Source: Collinsella sp. (lineage in GTDB: Bacteria; Actinomycetota; Coriobacteriia; Coriobacteriales; Coriobacteriaceae). Taken from it: a stretch of 64,000 bases of DNA. Where the stretch lies: contig JAHAGQ010000007.1 in assembly GCA_018373675.1 (NCBI GenBank), forward strand, positions 16,171-80,170, in the 5' to 3' direction. The position numbers and the translations under genes are program-made. Under the pieces are notes generated by a model, which had not been told where the DNA came from, ran no database searches, and saw only the letters and a program-made list of their open reading frames with translations. Shown here piece after piece: positions 24,285-32,199 of this stretch (the first letter of the stretch is position 1; the number at the start of each line of letters is the position of its first letter).

Positions 24285-27188
24285 TTAGGCATTCAGCTTG
24301 ACGATCGGAGCGAATCCCTTCATAAGCTTTTTGGTCTGGCCGGTCTTTTCGAATTGAACCTCGATCATGTCTCCGGCGACCGAGATCACGGTACCCGTGC
24401 CAAAAGTCTTGTGGCTCACGGTATCGCCCGCGGCAAAGTCCTGCGATGCGCTGGCACGATCGACCTTGCGCTCCACCGTCGGGGACACCTTGGAAGACGG
24501 CTTTTTGGCTCGCGACGCGCCCGAACCAAAAGTCGAGGCAACACGGCCGGCGTCAGGCGAAACCCCACGATGGCGCTCGGTCCCGTAACTGCTGCCGCCA
24601 AAGAAATCGTCAAAGCTCGATCCGCCGCGCGAACCGGAACCGCCGGTCGAGCGCGTATGCGAGCCAAACACCTTGCCGCCGTACATATCCGAGCCCATGC
24701 CCGAGCCAAAGGTGCCGTGACGGTCGCCGCGCTTCTCCCAGCCCGTGCCCTCAAAACCGGCAGAACCGATGCCGCTAAACTCGATATCCTCAAACGGAAT
24801 CTCGTTGAGGAAGCGCGAGCGCGGGTTGGCAGAGGTCGAGCCGTAGGTGCGACGCGTGGCCGCATAGGTCAGGAACAGGCGCTTGCGAGCACGCGTGATG
24901 GCGACGTAGGCCAAGCGACGCTCCTCCTCGAGCTTGCCCGGATCGTCACTACCGCCAAAGTCGTGCACGTGCGGGAAGATACCCTCCTCCATGCCGGCCA
25001 CGAACACCGCCGGGAACTCCAGGCCCTTGGCGGAGTGGATGGTCATCATGGTAATGGCATGCGTCTCGCCGGCCAGGGAATCCAAGTCGGAGCGCAGGGC
25101 CAGCCACTCCATGAGCGCCGGCAGCGCCTTACAGGTGAGCGGACCGTAGGTGCGCTCGATCTCGTCGGCATGCACGGCACCCGCCGGCATCTCCGTCGGC
25201 GCGGCATACGCGTTGCCCGCGATGGCGGCGGCCAGGGCATCCTGCGGAGACAGCGCCGGGGCGGCTAGACTATCGAGCGGATTGGAACCCGCGGCGTCTC
25301 GCGCGCCAACGAGCGCCTCAAACGAGGATACCGGGGCAGACGGCCCCGGTTCGGGCGCAGGCGCGCTCACCACGACGGGCTCGGGCTCGGCGCTGACAGG
25401 CACATCGGCAACACCGGCAGCGCGCAGCTCTTCCAAGCTCTCGAGCGTACCTTCGATGTCCTCGTGCGTCTCCTCAAATTCGGCGGCGACGCCCAGGAAT
25501 TCCTGGATGTTCTCGGCGCGGCTCTCGGACTCCATGGTGCCCTCGGCGCGGAAAGCCTGCAGCAGGCCCGTCTTATCGACGATCATCTCGACGACGTCCT
25601 TGAGTTCGCCGTCCATGCGGCGACCTTCGCGCACCAGCGAGACAAAGCTCGACAGGCCATTGCGCACCTTGGCGCTAAACATGCCTGTCTCGGCTGTTGC
25701 GATCTCGCAGGCCTGGAAGAACGAGCAACGGTTGTCGCGCGCCAGCTGCTCGATCTTTTGGATCGAGGTGGAGCCGATGCCGCGGCGCGGCGTGTTGATG
25801 ACGCGCTTGACGCTCATCTCGTCGGCCGGGTTCACGATCATCTTGAGGTAGGCCATGACGTCGCGGATCTCGGCGCGATCGAAGAATCGCGTGCCGCCCA
25901 CGATCTTGTAGGGAACGCCCGCGCGCAGGAACATATCTTCGAGAATACGCGACTGAGCGTTGGTGCGGTAGAACACGGCGATATCGTCGTAGCTCGTACC
26001 CTTGGCATGCAGCTTCTCGATCTCGCCGGCAATCCAGCGGCCCTCGTCGCGCTCGTCGCTCGCCTGGAAGGCCTGGATTTTCTCGCCATCGCCCTCGGCC
26101 GTAAACAGGCGCTTGTCCTTGCGCTGAGAGTTGTGGCGCACCACGGCGTTGGCGGCGCTCAGGATGTGACCCGTGGAGCGGTAGTTCTGCTCCAGCTTGA
26201 CGGTCTTGCAGTTTTTAAAGTCCTTCTCAAAGTCCAGGATATTGGTGATGTCGGCGCCACGCCAGCTATAAATGGACTGATCGTCGTCGCCCACGACCAT
26301 GAGGTTTTGGTACTTGGCGGCCAGTAGATTGGCGATCTCGTACTGGACGTGGTTGGTGTCCTGATACTCGTCGACGCTAATGTAGCGGAAGCGCTCCTGG
26401 TACTTGTCGAGCACCTCGGGGCGGGTGCGCAGCAGCTCGAGCGCGCGCACGAGCAGGTCGTCAAAGTCCATCGCATTGGCAGCGCGCAGGCGGCGCTCCA
26501 GCTCCAAGTAGACCTGTGCGGCCTTTTTATCGTTGGGGCTATCGGCGGACTTGAGCATGTCCTCGGGGCCGATCATGGCGTTTTTAGCCGAGCTAATCTT
26601 GCTGCGGATCATGTTGATGGGGAACTGCTTTTGCTCGATGCCGAGTGCCTGCATAATGTCGCGCACCATGCGCTTTGAGTCATCGTCATCGTAGATGGTG
26701 AACTGACCGGTGTATCCCAGCAGGTCGGCGTCCTCGCGCAGCATACGCACGCACATGGCATGGAAGGTGCATACCCACATGCCACGGGTGCCGCTGGGAA
26801 TGAGTGCCGCCAGACGCTCACGCATCTCGGCCGCGGCCTTGTTGGTAAACGTGATGGCAAGGATCTGCCAGGGCTTAACGCCCAGGTCGCCGAGCATATG
26901 TGCGATACGGAAGGTCAAGACGCGGGTCTTGCCCGAGCCGGCGCCGGCAAGGACCAGCAGCGGGCCCTCGGTGGTCAGGACCGCCTCGCGCTGAGCGGGA
27001 TTAAGGCTGTCGATGTCGACGAGCGGCTTGGCGGGCTTGGGCGCCGGCGCGGGAGCGTCGTAGATGTCGAGCGGAACGAGCTCGGGCTCCGGCGCAGCAG
27101 GGGCGGTGTATGCATCGAGCGGCACGGGTTCCGGCGCGGGCGGCACAGGTACCGCGACATTCTTTTCCCAGGGCAAGGGCTGGGTCAT
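24285..27188 (-). CDS. pcrA: ATP-dependent DNA helicase PcrA/UvrD
   Basis: From the ATG at 27188, with GAGGAG upstream, the protein has 967 residues, longer than the usual 720-780. It is a superfamily 1A helicase for repair and replication. Visible motifs are LNPAQREAV (Q motif), LAGAGSGKTRV (Walker A, about 80-90), YISVDEYQDTN, VVGDDDQSIYSWRGA, LEQNYRST, TMMTIHSAKGLEFP and YVAITRARKRLFLTYA. Extra length comes from an N-terminal Pro-rich region with two PLD.Y.AP repeats, a Pro/Ala insert of about 90 residues before motif V, and a Gly/Ser-rich linker. The C-terminal tudor-like domain (DTVSHKTFGTGTVISVAG) binds RNA polymerase in PcrA. Confidence 0.95.
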   Translation of the reverse strand: MTQPLPWEKNVAVPVPPAPEPVPLDAYTAPAAPEPELVPLDIYDAPAPAPKPAKPLVDIDSLNPAQREAVLTTEGPLLVLAGAGSGKTRVLTFRIAHMLGDLGVKPWQILAITFTNKAAAEMRERLAALIPSGTRGMWVCTFHAMCVRMLREDADLLGYTGQFTIYDDDDSKRMVRDIMQALGIEQKQFPINMIRSKISSAKNAMIGPEDMLKSADSPNDKKAAQVYLELERRLRAANAMDFDDLLVRALELLRTRPEVLDKYQERFRYISVDEYQDTNHVQYEIANLLAAKYQNLMVVGDDDQSIYSWRGADITNILDFEKDFKNCKTVKLEQNYRSTGHILSAANAVVRHNSQRKDKRLFTAEGDGEKIQAFQASDERDEGRWIAGEIEKLHAKGTSYDDIAVFYRTNAQSRILEDMFLRAGVPYKIVGGTRFFDRAEIRDVMAYLKMIVNPADEMSVKRVINTPRRGIGSTSIQKIEQLARDNRCSFFQACEIATAETGMFSAKVRNGLSSFVSLVREGRRMDGELKDVVEMIVDKTGLLQAFRAEGTMESESRAENIQEFLGVAAEFEETHEDIEGTLESLEELRAAGVADVPVSAEPEPVVVSAPAPEPGPSAPVSSFEALVGARDAAGSNPLDSLAAPALSPQDALAAAIAGNAYAAPTEMPAGAVHADEIERTYGPLTCKALPALMEWLALRSDLDSLAGETHAITMMTIHSAKGLEFPAVFVAGMEEGIFPHVHDFGGSDDPGKLEEERRLAYVAITRARKRLFLTYAATRRTYGSTSANPRSRFLNEIPFEDIEFSGIGSAGFEGTGWEKRGDRHGTFGSGMGSDMYGGKVFGSHTRSTGGSGSRGGSSFDDFFGGSSYGTERHRGVSPDAGRVASTFGSGASRAKKPSSKVSPTVERKVDRASASQDFAAGDTVSHKTFGTGTVISVAGDMIEVQFEKTGQTKKLMKGFAPIVKLNA

Positions 27189-27327
27189 GGGCGACTCCTC
27201 ATCTGACGGACGGCGCGCCTGCGGGCAGCGCCATAGTTTGAGCCGTACCAGTATACCGAGCCGCGCGGACACCGACGCAAATCACACCACGACTCCGTGC
27301 GTCACCGTCAGGCTCGCCCCAACGGAT

Positions 27328-27360
27328 TTGGTGCAATGGGGTCAGGTTAGTCTGCACCAA
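27328..27360. repeat. TTGGTGCA short inverted repeat
   Basis: Arms TTGGTGCA and TGCACCAA flank 17 bases that include GGGGTCAGGTTAG. It resembles the element at 20995. The surrounding region (27189-27436, about 250 bases) has no recognisable gene. Confidence 0.45.
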
Positions 27361-27436
27361 TCTATTGACAATCACGAAACCGCCGATGTCATGGCAGCGG
27401 CAGCGAGCGACGGTCAGGGCGAACAAATTGGCATGA

Positions 27437-27477
27437 AAAGGGGGCGGCATAGACCTTTTGGTCATGCCACCCCCTTT
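27437..27477. terminator. Terminator of uppP
   Basis: AAAAGGGGGCGGCATAGACC pairs with GGTCATGCCACCCCCTTT around a TTTT loop. On the minus strand it ends in four T. It lies 45 bases after the uppP stop codon. Confidence 0.8.
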
Positions 27478-27521
27478 GAATGACAAGTTGTCGCCCTGGC
27501 CGCCGCGCAGCGTCGACTAAG

Positions 27522-28502
27522 TTAGAGGCCGAGCATCGGCTCCAGAACGAAGAAGTATGCGAGCACTACGATGCCCAGGATGATGCGGTAAACACCGAAG
27601 CACTTGAAGTCGTGACGGCGGACGAAGCCCATGAGCCACTTGATGGCGATGAGCGACACCACAAAGGCCACAACGCAACCCACGCCCAGGATAGCGACCT
27701 CGTTGGCGCCGAACGTACCGCCCTTGATGAAATACTTGACCAGCTTGAGCGCACTCGCGCCAAACATGACAGGGATGGCCAGGAAGAACGTAAACTTGGA
27801 CGCCACCGAACGCGTGCAGCCCAAAAGCAGGCCGCCGATGATGGTAGAACCGGAGCGAGACGTTCCAGGCACCAGCGAAAGCACCTGGAAGCAGCCGATA
27901 CCCAGCGCAGTCTTCCAGCTCAGGTCCTCGAGCGTGGCGATGGAGCCAAAGTCCAGATTCTCGTCATCGTCCTCATCCTCATCGGTAGCCGCGGCGGGCG
28001 CCGCAAAGTGCGCACCGGCGGGACGTCCACCCGACACCACAGCACGCGAACCAAACGAACCGGCAACGGCCATTTCCTCGCGCTTGCTCGCGCGCCAGTT
28101 CTCGATCACGATAAACAGCACGCCGTACACAATGAGCGCCAGCGCCACGACGGGAGCATTGTAGAAATGCTCCTCCATCCAGTCGTTAAGCGGCAGACCG
28201 ATCGCCGCGGCGGGAATGCAGCCGAGCACAATCTTGCCCCACAGCACCCAGGTGTCGCGACGGCCCTCCTTGCCCTTGCTAGGCGAGAACGGATTGAGCT
28301 CATGGAAGAACAGCACACAGACGGCCAGAATGGCGCCGAGCTGAATCACGACCAGGAACATATTCCAGAACGTCTCGCTCACGTTCATCTTGACGAACTC
28401 GTCCACCAAGATCATGTGACCGGTCGACGAAACAGGCAGCCATTCGGTGATGCCCTCGACCAGGCCCATGAAGGCAGATTTTAGAAGCTCGATAATATCC
28501 AA
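27522..28502 (-). CDS. uppP: Undecaprenyl-diphosphatase (BacA/UppP family)
   Basis: Starting at the TTG at 28502 (MDIIELLKSAFMGLVEGITE) gives 326 residues and matches the family start; GAGGGGG lies before it. A GTG at 28523 lacks a ribosome site. The protein recycles the lipid carrier for cell-wall synthesis and resists bacitracin. Catalytic regions are EGITEWLPVSSTGHMILVD and LVPGTSRSGSTIIGGLLLGC. An unusual insert of about 50 residues, ending in a run of Asp/Glu (DEDEDDDENLD), separates the two halves and makes the protein longer than the typical 270. Confidence 0.93.
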   Translation of the reverse strand: MDIIELLKSAFMGLVEGITEWLPVSSTGHMILVDEFVKMNVSETFWNMFLVVIQLGAILAVCVLFFHELNPFSPSKGKEGRRDTWVLWGKIVLGCIPAAAIGLPLNDWMEEHFYNAPVVALALIVYGVLFIVIENWRASKREEMAVAGSFGSRAVVSGGRPAGAHFAAPAAATDEDEDDDENLDFGSIATLEDLSWKTALGIGCFQVLSLVPGTSRSGSTIIGGLLLGCTRSVASKFTFFLAIPVMFGASALKLVKYFIKGGTFGANEVAILGVGCVVAFVVSLIAIKWLMGFVRRHDFKCFGVYRIILGIVVLAYFFVLEPMLGL

Positions 28503-28749
28503 AGGGACCCCCTCGTTAGACACCCGCCGATATTGTTCTGCGGACGGTGCGGGCGATGTCCCATTATCAACCGTTCGGGCGCGTCTACGCCTACCCTTAC
28601 CAAAAAACTCGCCCGTTCACAGAATTGCGAGCGGTCAAACCCAAATCCTTGGGTATAACTGCAACAAGATAAAGTGTCCGGCGGCCAACGCGCCCGCGCC
28701 CGCCCGATGCACGAGCCCCGCGCCCGTGCGATAGACCAAGGAGGAAACC

Positions 28750-29187
28750 ATGAACGAGGGCTACACCAAGGTATTTGTTTCACTCGACGGTACTGAGCAG
28801 CAGGATTTTGTGCTCGCACGCGCCATCAAGGTCGCCGCGAACAACGGCGCCAAGCTAATCATCGGCCACGTTATCGATTCCACGGCGCTCGAGAGCGCCG
28901 GTTCCTATCCGGTCGATCTGGTCAACGGCCTAGAGGAGGCATTTAAGAACTCCATTGCCAAGCAGCTCGAGGAGGCCAAGGCCAATCCCGATATTCCCGA
29001 GGTCGAGGTCATGATTCGCGCCGGCCGCATTCGCGAGACGCTCAAGGACGAGATGCTCGACGTGGTTAAGCCCGACCTGGTGCTCTGCGGCGCCCGCGGC
29101 CTGTCCTCGATCAAGTATGCGCTGCTGGGTTCGATTTCGACGTTCCTGCTGCGCAATACGGACTGCGACATCTTGGTCGTGAAGTAG
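28750..29187 (+). CDS. Universal stress protein (UspA family)
   Basis: The 145-residue protein has the Usp fold: KVFVSLDGTEQQDFVLARAI at the start, VVKPDLVLCGARGLSSIKYA near 108, and the C-terminal GSISTFLLRNTDCDILVVK. The GxxG...GS nucleotide-binding pattern is present in altered form (GARGLSSIKYALLGSIS), so ATP binding is plausible. AAGGAGGAAACC precedes the ATG. Monocistronic, followed by a large hairpin and a terminator. Confidence 0.92.
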   Translation: MNEGYTKVFVSLDGTEQQDFVLARAIKVAANNGAKLIIGHVIDSTALESAGSYPVDLVNGLEEAFKNSIAKQLEEAKANPDIPEVEVMIRAGRIRETLKDEMLDVVKPDLVLCGARGLSSIKYALLGSISTFLLRNTDCDILVVK

Positions 29188-29200
29188 CGTTGCTCCCACC

Positions 29201-29293
29201 GGCCGCGGGGCCTGCGGGGTTTCCACGGGCACGTCCTCGCCGCGTTGCGGCTGCGGGATGTGCCCTTAGGAAACCCCTCCCGGCCCCGCGGCC
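29201..29293. repeat. Large imperfect inverted repeat
   Basis: Arms of about 32 bases (29201-29232 and 29260-29293) pair through GGCCGCGGGGCC, GGGGTTTCC and GGGCAC blocks with small internal loops. The inner part is GC-rich (TCCTCGCCGCGTTGCGGCTG). It follows the stress-protein stop codon by 14 bases and has no T run. Confidence 0.6.
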
Positions 29294-29334
29294 TTCGCAG
29301 CCTTGCTTCAACGAGTTGTCTGATGGAAAAATGG

Positions 29335-29365
29335 CGTGCCGCCCCGTTTGGGGCGACACGTTTTT
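29335..29365 (+). terminator. Terminator of the universal stress protein gene
   Basis: CGTGCCGCCCC pairs with GGGGCGACACG (one mismatch) around GTTT and is followed by five T. Confidence 0.85.
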
Positions 29366-29398
29366 GTTATGGGGGATTCATTTGAGCCCCCATAGTTG

Positions 29399-29456
29399 TG
29401 TTCACGTTCGGGAACATAGCGCCAATTGCCTTAGCTATGTTCACGTTCGGGAACAT
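29399..29456. repeat. Two direct copies of TGTTCACGTTCGGGAACAT
   Basis: Identical 19-base copies stand at 29399-29417 and 29438-29456. Each is itself a dyad, TGTTC-N8-GAACA. They lie 28 bases beyond the end of the histidine kinase gene. They could be a protein-binding pair or a small dispersed repeat. Confidence 0.65.
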
Positions 29457-29483
29457 TGCCGTCCGCACCGCAAGACGGCCCGA

Positions 29484-30527
29484 CTACTCGAAATATTGGA
29501 ACTTGTTGGTTGAGAAGGCGAATGTTACGACGAAGCCTTCGCCCGGCTCCGATGCCGCGGTGACGTCGATGCCCATCTTGGAGCACAGGCGCGCCACCAG
29601 GTAGAGGCCGATGCCCGTTGCGCGCTTGGTGGTGCGGCCGTTGTCGCCGGTAAAGCCCTTCTCGAACACGCGAGGCAGGTCTGCCGCACACACGCCACAG
29701 CCGTTGTCCGCGACGGTAAGCTCGATGCGCTCGCTTGCCAGACCCTCGTCCAGCAACGCACCCGAAAACACGATCTTTGCGCCGTCCTCACGCGCATATT
29801 TAATGCTGTTCTGAATGAGCTGGCCCAGAATAAACTCGAGCCACTTCTCGTCGGTAAAGACCTCAAAGTCGAGGTTCTCGCACACCGGCGCCACGTGTGC
29901 CGCGATGAGCTCGCGCGCGTTGGCCTTAATCGCGCCCGTCACCAGGGTCTTGAGATCCCAGCGGCGAATCAAGTAGTCGCGCTCCACGACTTCCGAGCGC
30001 GCGTAATACAGCGCTTGATCGATATAGCGCTCCACGCGGGCCAGCTCGCGACCCAGGTCATCCACACGCGACAGGTCGTCTTCGCTGCCATCCAGGTTTT
30101 CCAAAATCAGATGGGCCGCCGCCAGGGGCAGCTTGGCCTCGTGGACCCAGCTCTCGATATAGTCGCGATAGTCATCGGTCTGACGCCGGCCTTCGGCAAC
30201 CTCGTCGCAGGCGGCTTTGCCCACCCGGCGCAAGACCTCGTACTCGAGCTCGCCCTCGGCATAGGTCGGGCATTGCACCATCTCCTGCACCCATGCGGGA
30301 CTCTCGAGCTCCTCTGCCGCACGCTCCAGCTGGCGCAGAAAACGACGACGGCGCGCGTATTCGATCACGATGCCGAGCATGCCAAAGATAAAGGACACGC
30401 CGACCGCCACGACCACGATAGAGACGGGTGCACCGGCGACCGTCAGCACAAAGCAGCTCAGCAGCACGCCGCACGTCCACACGGCGACGGGAAGCAGCGC
30501 GTCTTTAAAGAACTTGCCAAACGACAT
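29484..30527 (-). CDS. Sensor histidine kinase, intramembrane-sensing (BceS-like)
   Basis: The 347-residue kinase has two membrane segments close together (about 10-30 and 34-55) with almost no external loop, the layout of BceS/GraS sensors of cell-wall-active peptides. The H-box is YIESWVHEAKLPLAAAHL with His129. The ATPase domain shows QLIQNSIKYA (N box), VADNGCGVCAADLPRVFEKG and KRATGIGLYLVARL. It lies 9 bases after its response regulator gene. The BceAB-type ABC transporter usually next to such pairs is not in the window. Confidence 0.92.
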   Translation of the reverse strand: MSFGKFFKDALLPVAVWTCGVLLSCFVLTVAGAPVSIVVVAVGVSFIFGMLGIVIEYARRRRFLRQLERAAEELESPAWVQEMVQCPTYAEGELEYEVLRRVGKAACDEVAEGRRQTDDYRDYIESWVHEAKLPLAAAHLILENLDGSEDDLSRVDDLGRELARVERYIDQALYYARSEVVERDYLIRRWDLKTLVTGAIKANARELIAAHVAPVCENLDFEVFTDEKWLEFILGQLIQNSIKYAREDGAKIVFSGALLDEGLASERIELTVADNGCGVCAADLPRVFEKGFTGDNGRTTKRATGIGLYLVARLCSKMGIDVTAASEPGEGFVVTFAFSTNKFQYFE

Positions 30528-30536
30528 AGCCGGCCC

Positions 30537-31208
30537 CTAGACCGAATAGCCTTGGCCGCGGTGCGTTGTCAAATACCCCTTGATGCCGATTTTTTCGAGC
30601 GTGGTGCGCAGGCGGTTGATGTTGACGGTGAGCGTATTGTCGTCCACGAAGGCGTCGGAGCCCCACAGGTCCTGCATGATGGCCGAGCGCGAAACAATCT
30701 TGCCCGCGCGGCTCAGAAGCAGTGAGAGGATACGCAGCTCGTTTTTGGTGAGCTCGGTGCTAGTGCCGGTTTGCGTGTTGGTAACCATGGAGCGGGCGAG
30801 GTCGAGCTCCAGCCCCTTGTGGACAAGTGTGCTGCGCTCGCCTGCCGCCGCGGTGCGACGCAGCAGTGCGTTGATGCGCGCCACGAGCACACGGGCGCTG
30901 TAGGGCTTGGGAACAAAGTCGTCCGCGCCGAGCGTCATGGCCATGACCTCGTCGATCTCGGTCGTGCGCGACGTGAGGACGATAATGGGAACCTCGGATT
31001 CGCGGCGAACCTCGTGGCAGATATGCTGGCCGTCCTTGACGGGAAGTGTGAGGTCGAGCAGCACCAGGTCGGGCGCGGCGGCGAGAATATCGCGCGAGAC
31101 ATGCTCAAACGATTCGCAGGCCTCGATTTCAAACCCGGCGCGGGCAAGGATGTCGATAAGCTCACGACGAATGGGCTCGTCGTCCTCAACGACATAGATC
31201 AGCGCCAT
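30537..31208 (-). CDS. OmpR-family response regulator (BceR-like)
   Basis: The 223-residue regulator has a receiver domain (LIYVVEDDEPIRRELIDILA; phospho-acceptor Asp in DLVLLDLTLPVKDG; VLTSRTTEIDEVMAMTLGAD; FVPKPYSARVLVARI). A winged-helix output domain follows (LTKNELRILSLLLSRAGKIV; DDNTLTVNINRLRTTLEKIG; GYLTTHRGQGYSV). It is the first gene of the pair with the sensor kinase. Confidence 0.94.
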   Translation of the reverse strand: MALIYVVEDDEPIRRELIDILARAGFEIEACESFEHVSRDILAAAPDLVLLDLTLPVKDGQHICHEVRRESEVPIIVLTSRTTEIDEVMAMTLGADDFVPKPYSARVLVARINALLRRTAAAGERSTLVHKGLELDLARSMVTNTQTGTSTELTKNELRILSLLLSRAGKIVSRSAIMQDLWGSDAFVDDNTLTVNINRLRTTLEKIGIKGYLTTHRGQGYSV

Positions 31209-31386
31209 GGATTCCGCTCCCCTCTTGGTTGTCTTGCCCCATTATGACCGCGGAGCCGCAGGTGCGCGCCTCGCGCGGCACCAAGGTGACAGAACTGTTC
31301 GCAAGCGGGGGCGTTTTGTCCGCCTCACGCTCGCGACGGAAACGGAGACCAAAATGAGTTTTTAATCCCCGTCCCAGAAAAATCAT

Positions 31387-32118
31387 TTAGCGGCGGGCGC
31401 GGAGCTTTTCGTAGCCGTCGGCAAAGAAGGCGACCGTGGCGGCGTCGGCCTCCGCAGCGTCCGTCTCGGTTGCGGGAACCACGCCGTGCTCGTCGCTCAC
31501 CAGGAACAGCGCGCCCTTGAGCTGCGCGGGAATGTCTACGCGCGTGACCGGGATGCCCTTGGTCTGGGCCAGTTGCTCAATGAGCGTCGCCGTGCCGCAC
31601 AGGCACTCGTCCGCCGGCGCCACAAAGGCAAGCTCGCCGTTGTTGACGGCGGCGAGCAGCTCGGGCGCCACGCCGGTCTCGTCGGCTTCGGAGCGAGCCT
31701 CGGCAGAACGGGCACGCAGCGCCTTGGCCGACGTGTCGGCCAGCGGCTCGTACTCCCCCACCGTCATGGCGGCATTACCGTTAACGTCGATCACCAGCAT
31801 GAGCACGCCGTCGCGCGCGGTGTAATCGCCCTCGGCAAGCGACCACTCAACGTGCTGCTTGGCCCAGCTGAGCATGTTATGGGTAAGCGGCTCGCCCTGC
31901 ACCAGGCGCTCGGACAGCGCACGAATGTGGCGGTTGAGCATGGGCACCTTTTTATTGGACATGCGCCAACGGCAGACAAGCGCGGGCTTGTCGAGCGTAA
32001 ACTTCTCGACCGCCTCCTGATTGGCGCAAAATTCCTCGTACGCACGCTGATCCTCGGCATTGCCAAACAGCTCGGCATCATCAATCTGGGGCATGGTTGT
32101 ACCTTTCGTGTTAGTCAT
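31387..32118 (-). CDS. Conserved hypothetical protein
   Basis: The 243-residue protein (235 if it starts at the ATG at 32094, where AAAGG also precedes) has no signal peptide, membrane segment or cysteine motif that identifies a family. Visible blocks are NQEAVEKFTLDKPALVCRWR, KKVPMLNRHIRALSERLVQG, YTARDGVLMLVIDVNGNAAM, and a second half rich in Ala/Glu ending ATVAFFADGYEKLRARR. It reads as a two-part cytoplasmic protein. Its own transcription unit lies between a two-component system and purH. Confidence 0.7.
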   Translation of the reverse strand: MTNTKGTTMPQIDDAELFGNAEDQRAYEEFCANQEAVEKFTLDKPALVCRWRMSNKKVPMLNRHIRALSERLVQGEPLTHNMLSWAKQHVEWSLAEGDYTARDGVLMLVIDVNGNAAMTVGEYEPLADTSAKALRARSAEARSEADETGVAPELLAAVNNGELAFVAPADECLCGTATLIEQLAQTKGIPVTRVDIPAQLKGALFLVSDEHGVVPATETDAAEADAATVAFFADGYEKLRARR

Positions 32119-32135
32119 TCCGTCCTCTTATACCA

Positions 32136-32170
32136 AAAAGACGGCCCTCCAAACGGAGCAGCCGTCTTTT
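32136..32170 (-). terminator. Terminator of purH
   Basis: On the minus strand AAAAGACGGC pairs with GCCGTCTTTT around a loop that holds a smaller CTCC/GGAG stem, followed by five T. It lies 30 bases after the purH stop. Confidence 0.85.
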
Positions 32171-32199
32171 GCAGAGATTATTTTGTCCCAAGGCGGAAC

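Noticed and set aside
29399..29456. Possible short CRISPR-like array
   Set aside because: Only two copies of a 19-base unit with one 20-base spacer, and no cas gene nearby.
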